DNA from: an uncultured Kineosporia sp.
GTDB lineage: Bacteria > Actinomycetota > Actinomycetes > Actinomycetales > Kineosporiaceae
Direction of reading: 5' to 3'
Length of the DNA: 10,008 bases
Assembly (NCBI GenBank): GCA_937859855.1
Contig: CALMAR010000233.1
Coordinates: forward strand, 1-10,008
A program made the translations under genes and the position numbers. Every line of letters begins with the position of its first letter. Position 1 is the first letter of the stretch. Shown in pieces: positions 1 to 5,872 of this stretch. The notes below the pieces were generated by a model that was given only the letters and a program-made list of their open reading frames with translations, searched no databases and was not told the origin of the DNA.

Positions 1-608
1 CGGTCCACCGGGGGCCCGGTATGGCGGTGCTTCCCCCCCGCCACGGGCCCGCGGGTCCGGCCCACGACCAGGTGCCACGACCCCGCCTTCAGCACCAGCC
101 CGAGCGGCCGGACCTGCAGGCCGGCGCCGTCGCCGAGGGTGATCTCTACCCACCGGTGCTGCACGACGCTGCGGCCCAGACGGTGCAGCTGGGACGCCGG
201 AACGCGGCTGCCACCGCCGGATTCCGGGTCGTGCAGGAACCAGCCGGTCAGCGCCTCCGCCCGCGCCGCCATGCCGGGCGCCATCGCGTTCAGCAGCTTG
301 TGCCGAGCCCGTGCCGCGGGCCCCGCCAGGCCCAGGCTGCCGGCGACCAGCGGCTGCCCGGCCAGGAACAGGCAGCCGGCCTCCTCGTCGGTCAGGCCGG
401 TCAGCTGCGTGCGGAAACCGTCCAGCAGGTCGATGCCACCACCGGCGCCGCGGGTCGCGTAGATCGGTACGCCCGCCTCGCTGAGCGCCTCCACGTCGCG
501 CAGGACGGTCCGCTGGGAGACCTCCAGAGCCTCGGCGAGCTGGCGGGCACTGAGCCGGCCGCGATGCTGCAGGATCAGCAGCATGTCCAGTATCCGCGCG
601 GCCCGCAC
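1..608 (-). CDS. HTH/WYL-domain (YafY-type) transcriptional regulator, C-terminus cut by window edge
   Basis: A single open frame of 202 complete codons runs from GTG at 608 to the left edge; its stop lies outside the window. Residues about 1-55 form a winged HTH of the HTH_11/DeoR type (SARQLAEALEVSQRTVLRDV, then a wing with GAGGG). A linker follows, then the start of a WYL-type effector domain. In the segment PLGLVLKAGSWHLV the family's W-Y-L is W178-H179-L180. The GTG start is favoured because an in-frame stop lies two codons upstream and the HTH begins at once; ATG at 584 is a shorter alternative that would trim the first helix. WYL regulators usually bind small ligands or nucleic acids and often control a divergent neighbour, which fits the divergent gene at 684 and the palindrome between them. 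The ligand is unknown. The family call is firm; repressor or activator cannot be told. Confidence 0.9.
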   Translation of the reverse strand, partial: MRAARILDMLLILQHRGRLSARQLAEALEVSQRTVLRDVEALSEAGVPIYATRGAGGGIDLLDGFRTQLTGLTDEEAGCLFLAGQPLVAGSLGLAGPAARARHKLLNAMAPGMAARAEALTGWFLHDPESGGGSRVPASQLHRLGRSVVQHRWVEITLGDGAGLQVRPLGLVLKAGSWHLVVGRTRGPVAGGKHRHTGPPVD

Positions 609-615
609 GGGTCAG

Positions 616-621
616 AGCCTA
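616..621 (-). promoter_or_regulatory. Candidate -10 box for leaderless transcription of the WYL regulator
   Basis: On the minus strand TAGGCT ends 7 nt before the GTG start at 608. That is the spacing expected for an actinobacterial -10 hexamer (TANNNT) whose transcript begins at or next to the start codon. No good Shine-Dalgarno sequence precedes the GTG, which fits a leaderless message. No convincing -35 box is seen. The call rests on spacing and one hexamer only. Confidence 0.35.
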
Positions 622-640
622 CGGACTGCGGGGCCCGGAT

Positions 641-661
641 ACCTGACAGCAGATGTCAGGT
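641..661. promoter_or_regulatory. Palindromic operator between the WYL regulator and its divergent neighbour
   Basis: A perfect inverted repeat has 8-bp arms ACCTGACA (641-648) and TGTCAGGT (654-661) around a 5-bp spacer, GCAGA. It lies 22 bp before the ATG at 684 and 32 bp before the regulator GTG at 608, so a bound dimer could control both transcripts. Arms with a TGACA...TGTCA core are, as I recall, common at promoters of YafY/WYL-type regulators. The palindrome is seen directly; that the adjacent regulator binds it is inference. Confidence 0.75.
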
Positions 662-683
662 CCGGCCCGGCAGAGTTCAGCGC

Positions 684-1103
684 ATGACGACCGACGACGT
701 CGAGGGCGCAGGCACCCCCGACGACCCCTGGCAGCTGACCACACCTCCCGGCAGCAGCGCCTTCGAGGCCTATCGCGATCCGTCCGCCGAGCCGCCGGCG
801 CTGGTGGTCCAGGTCGGCAGGACCCAGCTGCGCTACCACCTGTCGTGCATCGACGACCTGCACGCGATGCTGCGGCAGCGCGGCGACTGGATCGCGCTGG
901 GCAACGCCGACGAGCAGAAGCCGGCCGCCGAGGGGACGGTCGAGGCCTGGGGCCGCTCGCCGGACAACCCCGTCGGCGGCTGGTACGGGATGAAGAATGG
1001 GCTGCGCGGGAGGTTCGGCAACTACGTGCCGCCCGTCCTGGAGGTGCTCGGGCTCGCGGAGCTGGAACACAACCCGCGGAACAACCGGATGCGCGCCCGC
1101 TGA
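684..1103 (+). CDS. Conserved protein of unknown function (probably DUF6855 family)
   Basis: A 139-residue soluble protein with no signal peptide or membrane segment. A 15-residue acidic N-terminus leads into a conserved-looking block: PWQLTTPPGSS (15-25), PPALVVQVGRTQLRYHL (37-53), GDWIALGNADEQKPA (67-81), SPDNPVGGWYGMKNGLRGRFG (92-112) and EHNPRNNRMRA at the C-terminus. I recognise this pattern from actinobacterial proteins that I believe are labelled DUF6855, but I am not certain of the number. No catalytic signature is evident; the many invariant-looking W, N, P and G residues suggest a compact domain with a binding site. ATG 684 is chosen because the operator palindrome ends 22 bp before it and longer versions would run back across the regulator. 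The ribosome-binding site is poor. It is likely controlled by the divergent WYL regulator. Confidence 0.8.
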   Translation: MTTDDVEGAGTPDDPWQLTTPPGSSAFEAYRDPSAEPPALVVQVGRTQLRYHLSCIDDLHAMLRQRGDWIALGNADEQKPAAEGTVEAWGRSPDNPVGGWYGMKNGLRGRFGNYVPPVLEVLGLAELEHNPRNNRMRAR

Positions 1104-1125
1104 GACCCTGGCCGGGGTAGGGGTC
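1104..1125. terminator. Weak hairpin between convergent genes
   Basis: GACCC (1104-1108) pairs with GGGTC (1121-1125) across a 12-nt GC-rich loop, just after the stop at 1103 and overlapping the stop of the opposing gene at 1124. The position between two convergent genes suits a bidirectional terminator. The stem is only 5 bp and there is no T-tract on either strand, so support is weak. Confidence 0.25.
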
Positions 1126-3151
1126 AGCCGTGCGCCACCTGGCGGGTCCGCGGGGTGGAGTCCCTTCCGGCGAGCCAGTTGTCGAGGGCCGCGGGCAGGA
1201 GTGGGCGGGCGTAGAAGTACCCCTGACCGACGTCGCACCCCGCCGCCTCCAGCGCCGCGGCCTGGTTCGGGGTCTCCACGCCCTCGGCCACGACGGTGAG
1301 GTTGAACGCGTGACCGAGATCGATCGCCGCGCTGACCAGCGCCCGGTCCCTGGAGCTGTTGCCCATCGCGGCCACGAAGCTGCGATCGATCTTGAGCTCG
1401 TCGAAGATGCCCTCGCGCAGGTGCGCCATCGAGGAGTAGCCGGTGCCGAAGTCGTCCACCGAGAGCTGGATGCCGCTGTCGCGGATCCGTCGCAGGACGC
1501 CGAAAGCCCGCTCCGGGTCGGTCATCAGGGCGCTCTCGGTGACCTCGAGCCGGAGCAGGGCGGCCGGCAGGTGGTAGCGCTCCAGCAGCGCCAGGATGCG
1601 CTGGGGCAGCCCGTCGTCGGTCAGGCAACGTGCCGATACGTTCACCGCCACCTGGAGAGGGTGTCCTGAGGTCGCCCACCGGCCGGCCTCGCCGATCGCC
1701 AGTTCGAGCACCCGGTCGGTCAGAGCGCTGATCACGGCGGTGCCCTCCGCCAGCGGGATGAAGTCCGAGGGCGGGATCAGGCCCCTGCTCGGATGCTGCC
1801 AGCGGACCAGGGCCTCGACCGCCGTCACCGCCCTGTCCGTCAGGCTGACCTTGGGCTGGAAGTGCAGGAACAGCCGGTCCGGGTCGTCCAGGCCGTCCCG
1901 CAGGTCGGTCAGGATCAGCAGCCGGTCGGGCTCGCGACCGTGACGGCGCGAGTCGTAGGCCACGACCCCGGCCTTGTCCGCCTTCGCCTGGTACATGGCC
2001 AGATCGGCCGCGCGCAGGAGGCCGTCCGCATCCTGGGTCTGCTGCCCGTTCACCGCGAAGCCGAGGCTGGTCTCGACCGCGAGGGACACGTCGCCCAGCA
2101 CGAAGTTCCCCTCCAGTGCCGACCAGACCTGCTGGGCGATCCGCAGCCCCTCCGTCGCGTCGCCCGGATCCAGGCCGACCAGGACGACGGCGAACTCGTC
2201 GCCTCCCAGGCGGGTCAGCAGGGCCCCGCCGGGCAGGCAGGTCTGCACCCGGGACCCGATCTGGCGGAGGATCTCGTCACCGGCCTCGTGCCCGAGCGAA
2301 TCGTTGATCTCCTTGAAGCCGTCGAGGTCGAACACGATCAGGCCCACCTCGCCCGGATCCCGCCCGGCGAGCGACTCGGCGAGGTACTCGGCGAAGTAGG
2401 CCCGGTTCGGCAGGCCGGTGAGGGCGTCGTGCAGGGCCATGTACCGGTTCCGCGTGGCCTCCGTGACCATCCGCCGCTGATAGCGCAGCGCGGCCAGGCC
2501 CACACCGCTCAGAAGGGCCATCGACAGCACGAATCCGATCACGATGCCGGTCAGCACGAGTTCGGTGACGCGGTCCAGCTGGCGCAGGGCGCCGTCGGCA
2601 TCACTGCCTCGCCGGTCGGCCACGGCGTCGAAGCGGAGGCCGAGGGCCTCGGTCTGCGGCTCGATCTCGCCGGCCAGGGCCACCTGCGCGTAGTGACTGG
2701 CTCCCTGGTCCACGGCGTTCATCAGCGCATAGGTCGCTTTGAGGATCGCACCGTTGGCGCGCAGGATCTCGCTCGCCGCACGCAGGTCGTCCCGGTCGCC
2801 CAGCCGGCGTACGTCGCCGATGTTCGCCAGCAGCGCCTCCTGCTTCTCGCTGAGGTCCGCCCGCACCCACGGTTCGGGGCTCAACTGGTACTCCCGGCCG
2901 AGCGAGACCTCGGCCGCCGCCAGTTGCTCGGCCTTGCGATAGGAGTCGGCCAGTTCGCGGGACCGGTGAGCCGATGCGGCCGCCCGGTGGATCAGGCCGG
3001 TCCCGGCTGCGCTCAGGGCGCCGACGACCAGCAGGCAGGCGACCAGGGCTCCGGCCACGATGCGGCGGAATCCACTGAATTCCCGCTCGGCGGAGGAGAG
3101 CAGGAGGTCGGCCGTGAAGCGCACGTCTGCCCTCTCGCACGTCGGACCCAT
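1124..3151 (-). CDS. Membrane-anchored GGDEF-EAL protein (diguanylate cyclase/phosphodiesterase)
   Basis: A 675-residue cyclic-di-GMP enzyme. Membrane helices at about 31-53 and 198-222 bracket a helical extracytoplasmic domain of about 145 residues that is probably the sensor. The GGDEF domain (about 236-400) has FDLDGFKEIND with metal-binding D275 and an intact GGDEF at 316-320. The RxxD inhibitory site that would precede it is replaced by PGGA. The EAL domain (about 410-660) keeps E446-A447-L448, N504, E536, DDFGTGYSS (566-574), K587, D589, E623 and Q643, so phosphodiesterase activity is likely. Both activities look possible; which dominates cannot be told. The start is uncertain. ATG 3151 is 17 nt from an AGGAGG, because a 10-bp tandem duplication intervenes; GTG 3124, preceded by AGAGGG, would give 666 residues. 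It stands alone, convergent with the gene at 684 and divergent from the Pit operon. Confidence 0.93.
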   Translation of the reverse strand: MGPTCERADVRFTADLLLSSAEREFSGFRRIVAGALVACLLVVGALSAAGTGLIHRAAASAHRSRELADSYRKAEQLAAAEVSLGREYQLSPEPWVRADLSEKQEALLANIGDVRRLGDRDDLRAASEILRANGAILKATYALMNAVDQGASHYAQVALAGEIEPQTEALGLRFDAVADRRGSDADGALRQLDRVTELVLTGIVIGFVLSMALLSGVGLAALRYQRRMVTEATRNRYMALHDALTGLPNRAYFAEYLAESLAGRDPGEVGLIVFDLDGFKEINDSLGHEAGDEILRQIGSRVQTCLPGGALLTRLGGDEFAVVLVGLDPGDATEGLRIAQQVWSALEGNFVLGDVSLAVETSLGFAVNGQQTQDADGLLRAADLAMYQAKADKAGVVAYDSRRHGREPDRLLILTDLRDGLDDPDRLFLHFQPKVSLTDRAVTAVEALVRWQHPSRGLIPPSDFIPLAEGTAVISALTDRVLELAIGEAGRWATSGHPLQVAVNVSARCLTDDGLPQRILALLERYHLPAALLRLEVTESALMTDPERAFGVLRRIRDSGIQLSVDDFGTGYSSMAHLREGIFDELKIDRSFVAAMGNSSRDRALVSAAIDLGHAFNLTVVAEGVETPNQAAALEAAGCDVGQGYFYARPLLPAALDNWLAGRDSTPRTRQVAHG

Positions 3152-3162
3152 CGGGACCCATC
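3143..3162. repeat. 10-bp tandem duplication inside a start region
   Basis: Two adjacent 10-bp copies, CGGACCCATC (3143-3152) and GGGACCCATC (3153-3162), differ only in the first base. Each holds an ATG on the minus strand (at 3151 and 3161). The two ATGs are in different frames because 10 is not a multiple of 3. The copies separate the AGGAGG at 3169-3174 from the in-frame start of the GGDEF-EAL gene. Confidence 0.9.
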
Positions 3163-3168
3163 AGACTG

Positions 3169-3174
3169 CCTCCT
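3169..3174 (-). promoter_or_regulatory. Shine-Dalgarno AGGAGG, displaced from the GGDEF-EAL start
   Basis: A consensus AGGAGG on the minus strand sits 7 nt before ATG 3161, the ideal spacing. That ATG opens a frame that is not the GGDEF-EAL frame and ends at 2601 after 186 residues with no recognisable protein. The in-frame ATG 3151 is 17 nt away, too far for efficient initiation. With one repeat copy removed, the same AGGAGG would lie 7 nt from the correct ATG. Confidence 0.7.
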
Positions 3175-3283
3175 AGGTCCTCGGGACGGCCGTGCCACAA
3201 CTGAAGGCGTCGCCGCCGAGGGATCCGCCTGCAGGATCGGGACGAATGCGCCGGCCGCCGGTGACGGGGTCCGATTCGCGACG

Positions 3284-3314
3284 GTTCGCCCCGGTGGGTG
3301 AACGGGGGCCGAAC
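3284..3314. promoter_or_regulatory. PHO-box-like repeats and overlapping dyad upstream of the Pit operon
   Basis: On the minus strand GTTCGGC (3314-3308) and GTTCACC (3303-3297) are spaced exactly 11 nt start to start. This is the unit length of the PhoP direct repeats described in Streptomyces, whose core is GTTCACC; one unit matches 7/7 and the other 5/7. On the plus strand GTTCGCCC (3284-3291) and GGGTGAAC (3296-3303) form an inverted repeat with one mismatch and a 4-bp spacer. The site lies 61 bp before the phosphate transporter start at 3376 and also faces the GGDEF-EAL gene. PhoP control is inference; a dyad-binding regulator is the alternative. Confidence 0.45.
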
Positions 3315-3375
3315 AGCTGGCGTCCTTCGGCTCGTTCCCCTGTCCTTCCGGCGCTGCGGGGGTGACTGTGTTCCC

Positions 3376-4593
3376 GTGACAGCTGCAACGGTGATTCTCG
3401 TGCTGGTGATCGTGGTGGCCCTCGCCTTCGACTTCACCAACGGGTTCCATGACACTGCCAACGCGATGGCGACGTCCATCGCCACCAGGGCACTCTCGCC
3501 CAGGACGGCCGTCGCGCTGTCGGGCGCGCTGAACCTCGTCGGCGCCTTCCTGTCCGTCCAGGTGGCGCTCACCGTCACCAACGCGGTGGTGAAGATCCAG
3601 AACAAGGACGGTACGCCGAAGCCGGACCTGCTCACCGGTGGCGGCTCCTCGCTGCTGCTGATCGTGCTCGCCGGTCTGATCGGCGCCATCGTCTGGAACC
3701 TGCTGACCTGGCTGGTCGGCCTTCCCTCCAGCTCCTCGCACGCCCTGTTCGGCGGCCTGATCGGTTCGACGATCGCCGGGCTCGGCTGGAGCGGCGTCAA
3801 CTGGAACGGGGACGGCAGCAAGATCGACGGGGTGGTCGGGAAGGTGATCCTGCCCGCGATCCTCTCGCCGGTGATCGCCGGTCTGGTGGCGGCGATCGGG
3901 ACCTGGCTGATCTACCGCATCGTGCTCGGGGTCGCGGCCAGGTACACCGACAACGGGTTCCGCTGGGGCCAGATCGGATCGGCCTCGCTGGTCTCGCTGG
4001 CCCACGGCACCAACGACGCGCAGAAGACCATGGGTGTGATCACGCTGGCCCTGATCGCCTCGGGTCACTGGACCAGCTCCGACAGCATCCCCTTCTGGGT
4101 CAAGGCATGCTGTGCCCTTGCCATCTCCTCCGGCACCTACCTCGGCGGGTGGCGCATCATCCGCACGCTCGGCAAGGGACTGGTGGAGATCGCGCCTCCC
4201 CAGGGGATGGCCGCGGAAAGCGCCTCGGCGACGGTCATTCTGGTCTCCAGCCACCTGGGGTTCGCGCTGTCCACCACGCACGTCGCCACGGGATCCATCC
4301 TGGGCAGCGGGGTGGGCAAGCCGGGAGCGGGCGTCCGCTGGCGGGTCGCCGGCCGGATGGTGGCCGCGTGGATCATCACGCTGCCGAGTGCGGCGGTCGT
4401 GGGGGCACTGATGTGGTGGGTCGCCGACGTGCTCGGCGACGGGCTCCTGGGAGCCGTCGCGATCACGATCCTGCTGGCCGTGGCCGCGGGCTGGATGTAC
4501 GTCCGGTCCCGTCGCGAGCCCGTCCATCCCGGCAACGTCAACGACGAGTGGGAGACGCCGGCGCAGGCGGATTCCCGCCCGGTCAGCGTCTGA
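3376..4593 (+). CDS. pitA: Pit-family inorganic phosphate transporter
   Basis: A low-affinity phosphate (or metal-phosphate) : cation symporter of the PHO4 family, 405 residues from GTG 3376, in the cytoplasmic membrane. The two family signatures, one per inverted half, are present: TNGFHDTANAMATS near residues 21-34 and LAHGTNDAQKTMGVITLAL near 208-226. GLPSSSSHALFGGLIGS (115-131) and a similar SSHLGFALSTTHVATGS segment in the second half are also typical. About ten hydrophobic helices are visible and the length is normal for bacterial Pit. GTG 3376 is preferred because the frame becomes hydrophobic at once, whereas the 26 codons before it (from 3298) look non-coding and would overlap the PHO-box-like site. 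GGGGGTG about 11 nt upstream is a weak ribosome-binding site. It heads the operon with the genes at 4650 and 4975. Symbol given by family and synteny with mycobacterial pitA. Confidence 0.92.
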   Translation: MTAATVILVLVIVVALAFDFTNGFHDTANAMATSIATRALSPRTAVALSGALNLVGAFLSVQVALTVTNAVVKIQNKDGTPKPDLLTGGGSSLLLIVLAGLIGAIVWNLLTWLVGLPSSSSHALFGGLIGSTIAGLGWSGVNWNGDGSKIDGVVGKVILPAILSPVIAGLVAAIGTWLIYRIVLGVAARYTDNGFRWGQIGSASLVSLAHGTNDAQKTMGVITLALIASGHWTSSDSIPFWVKACCALAISSGTYLGGWRIIRTLGKGLVEIAPPQGMAAESASATVILVSSHLGFALSTTHVATGSILGSGVGKPGAGVRWRVAGRMVAAWIITLPSAAVVGALMWWVADVLGDGLLGAVAITILLAVAAGWMYVRSRREPVHPGNVNDEWETPAQADSRPVSV

Positions 4594-4636
4594 CCCGACG
4601 TCCGACCCGACGTCCGACCGACGTCTGATCCGACAC
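4591..4636 (+). repeat. Imperfect 11-12-bp tandem repeats after the pit stop codon
   Basis: Four head-to-tail units follow one another: TGACCCGACGTC (4591-4602), CGACCCGACGTC (4603-4614), CGACCGACGTC (4615-4625) and TGATCCGACAC (4626-4636). The first unit begins with the pit stop codon and the last abuts the AGGAGG of the next gene. The array fills almost the whole intercistronic gap and contains no clear hairpin. Confidence 0.85.
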
Positions 4637-4649
4637 AGGAGGCACGTCC

Positions 4650-4964
4650 ATGGGACACACGTTCTCGCTGGAGTTCCAGGCAGTCTGGAAGATCCTGGTC
4701 TTCGGCGTCATTCTCGGCGCCGGGCTGCCGGCCCTGTTCGCCGCCGGCGTCCGGGCTCTGGCCTACGGGCAGGGCGGGGAGGCGGAGACGCATGCCGCGG
4801 GAGCCGCCGCCGCGGCACCGCACCCGATCGGACGGGCGATCGCGGCCCTGTGCTTCGCCGTCGTCGTCGTGGCGGTGGCACTCGGGATCGTGTTCATCGT
4901 CGCGTCCGGATTCGGCAAGGCGCTCAGCTTCGAGCACGTCTACCCGACGATCATCGACAAGTGA
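4650..4964 (+). CDS. Small two-helix membrane protein of the Pit operon
   Basis: A 104-residue membrane protein. Hydrophobic helices at about 12-36 (WKILVFGVILGAGLPALFAA) and about 62-88 (IAALCFAVVVVAVALGIVFI) are joined by a polar, Ala-rich loop; a short hydrophilic tail follows. No catalytic motif is seen. A consensus AGGAGG (4637-4642) lies 7 nt before ATG 4650, so the start is secure. The gene sits between a Pit transporter and a DUF3349 gene. As I recall, M. tuberculosis has the same order (pitA, Rv0544c, Rv0543c), where the middle gene is also a small membrane protein. A role as accessory or regulatory partner of the phosphate transporter is inferred from that position only. Confidence 0.88.
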   Translation: MGHTFSLEFQAVWKILVFGVILGAGLPALFAAGVRALAYGQGGEAETHAAGAAAAAPHPIGRAIAALCFAVVVVAVALGIVFIVASGFGKALSFEHVYPTIIDK

Positions 4965-4974
4965 GGACGAAGCC

Positions 4975-5289
4975 GTGAGCGAGACCAGCGCGACCTTCGC
5001 CACCCGTGCCCTGCAATGGCTTCGCGCCGGCTACCCCGGAGGCATCCCGCAGCAGGACTACGTCGTCCTGCTGGGCCTGCTGCGGCGCAAGCTGACCGAT
5101 GCCGAGGTCCACCGGATCAGCAGCGAGCTGGCCGAACTCGCGTTCACCGGTCAGGAGATCACCACCGCCGACATCGAGCAGATGATCAACGACACCACTC
5201 TGGACGCAGCGTCCGACGAGGACGTCGCGCGGGTCTCCGCCAGGCTCGCGGCCGGCGGATGGCCGCTGGCCGACATGCGATCCAGCTGA
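4975..5289 (+). CDS. DUF3349-family protein (Rv0543c-like)
   Basis: A 104-residue soluble protein that looks all-helical. Features matching my memory of DUF3349 are the N-terminal block LQWLRAGYPGGIPQQDYVVLL (about 13-33), the segment RRKLTDAEVHRISSELA (about 37-53), and ITTADIEQMINDTTLDAASDEDVARVSARLAAGGWPLA towards the C-terminus. GTG 4975 is chosen because GAGGA, overlapping the previous stop codon at 4962-4964, lies 7 nt before it and the homology-like region starts at once. The 10-bp gap suggests translational coupling with the membrane protein. No enzymatic motif is visible and the function is unknown. Mycobacterial members occur in the same pit neighbourhood, which suggests a soluble partner of the transporter, but that is inference. 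Confidence 0.87.
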   Translation: MSETSATFATRALQWLRAGYPGGIPQQDYVVLLGLLRRKLTDAEVHRISSELAELAFTGQEITTADIEQMINDTTLDAASDEDVARVSARLAAGGWPLADMRSS

Positions 5290-5307
5290 CCGCACGTCAC
5301 GCCCGCC

Positions 5308-5331
5308 CGGCATCGTCAGCGCTGCATGCCG
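5308..5331. terminator. Candidate bidirectional terminator hairpin between convergent genes
   Basis: CGGCAT (5308-5313) pairs with ATGCCG (5326-5331) around a 12-nt loop that itself contains the palindrome CAGCGCTG. It lies 19 bp after the stop of the DUF3349 gene and overlaps the last codons of the opposing cupin gene, whose stop is at 5316. No T-tract follows on either strand. The position is right but the hairpin is modest. Confidence 0.35.
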
Positions 5332-5756
5332 AATCGCGACATCAGCTCGCCCTCCTCGGCCGGCGAGGGAGGCCGGTCGCGGTTCCACAGCTCGTGCAGC
5401 TCGGCGAAGTAGGCGTCCATCGCCGGTGCGTGCAGCACCAGCAGCCGCGCCTCGTCGTCACCGCCGTTGCCGAAGGTGTGCAGCGTGCCTCGGGGGACGA
5501 GCACGAAACCGCCCGGCTGCACGGTCAGCTGCTCATCCTCCACGACGACCGACACCACGCCGTCGAGCACGTAGTACGCCTCGGAGCAGGTGGAGTGCCG
5601 GTGCGGTGGAGGACGGCGCCCGCCGGGCGGCAGCGTGCGCTCCATCAGCGAGAAGTCGCCGTCGTCCTGGGCGGCGAGCGCCTTGAACACCATCACGCTG
5701 CCGCGGGCCGTGTAGCGCGCGTGTCCTTCACCGTCGGTCAGCACCCGGGCAGCCAT
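5316..5756 (-). CDS. Small cupin-domain protein
   Basis: A 146-residue single-domain cupin. Cupin motif 1 is seen as PPHRHSTCSEAYYVLDG, giving metal ligands H52, H54 and E59. Motif 2 is GGFVLVPRGTLHTFGN, giving H93. All four ligands of a mononuclear metal site are therefore present. A 35-residue helical-looking tail follows the barrel (MDAYFAELHELWNRD...). The ATG at 5756 has GGAGGT 4 nt upstream. The substrate cannot be deduced; cupins of this size include oxygenases, isomerases and small-molecule sensors. The C-terminal region resembles stand-alone actinobacterial cupins that I have seen described only as hypothetical. It follows the glycerophosphotransferase-like gene on the same strand after 116 bp, so it could be cotranscribed, but it has its own good ribosome-binding site. 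Confidence 0.88.
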   Translation of the reverse strand: MAARVLTDGEGHARYTARGSVMVFKALAAQDDGDFSLMERTLPPGGRRPPPHRHSTCSEAYYVLDGVVSVVVEDEQLTVQPGGFVLVPRGTLHTFGNGGDDEARLLVLHAPAMDAYFAELHELWNRDRPPSPAEEGELMSRFGMQR

Positions 5757-5872
5757 GGTGACCTCCGTCGTGGTCGGGTAACCGGCATGTTCCTCCGGAC
5801 CAGGCTCCTCGCATCCCCGCCCGGCCCGACCCGGTCGGTGAACCGGCGGTCAGACTCGTCGACGCGCCCTGC

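Noticed and set aside
21..683. Upstream extension of the 684-1103 frame back to 21.
   Set aside because: It runs antisense through the well-supported WYL regulator and across the operator, and the predicted residues are Arg/Pro/Gln-rich shadow sequence. Only the part from ATG 684 looks like protein.
2601..3161. Frame opened by the ATG best placed for the AGGAGG at 3169-3174 (186 residues).
   Set aside because: Out-of-frame product inside the GGDEF-EAL gene with no recognisable fold; more likely a by-product of the tandem duplication than a gene.
1793..3301. 502-codon plus-strand frame opposite the GGDEF-EAL gene.
   Set aside because: Antisense shadow typical of high-GC coding DNA; its composition is low-complexity and it has no recognisable motif.
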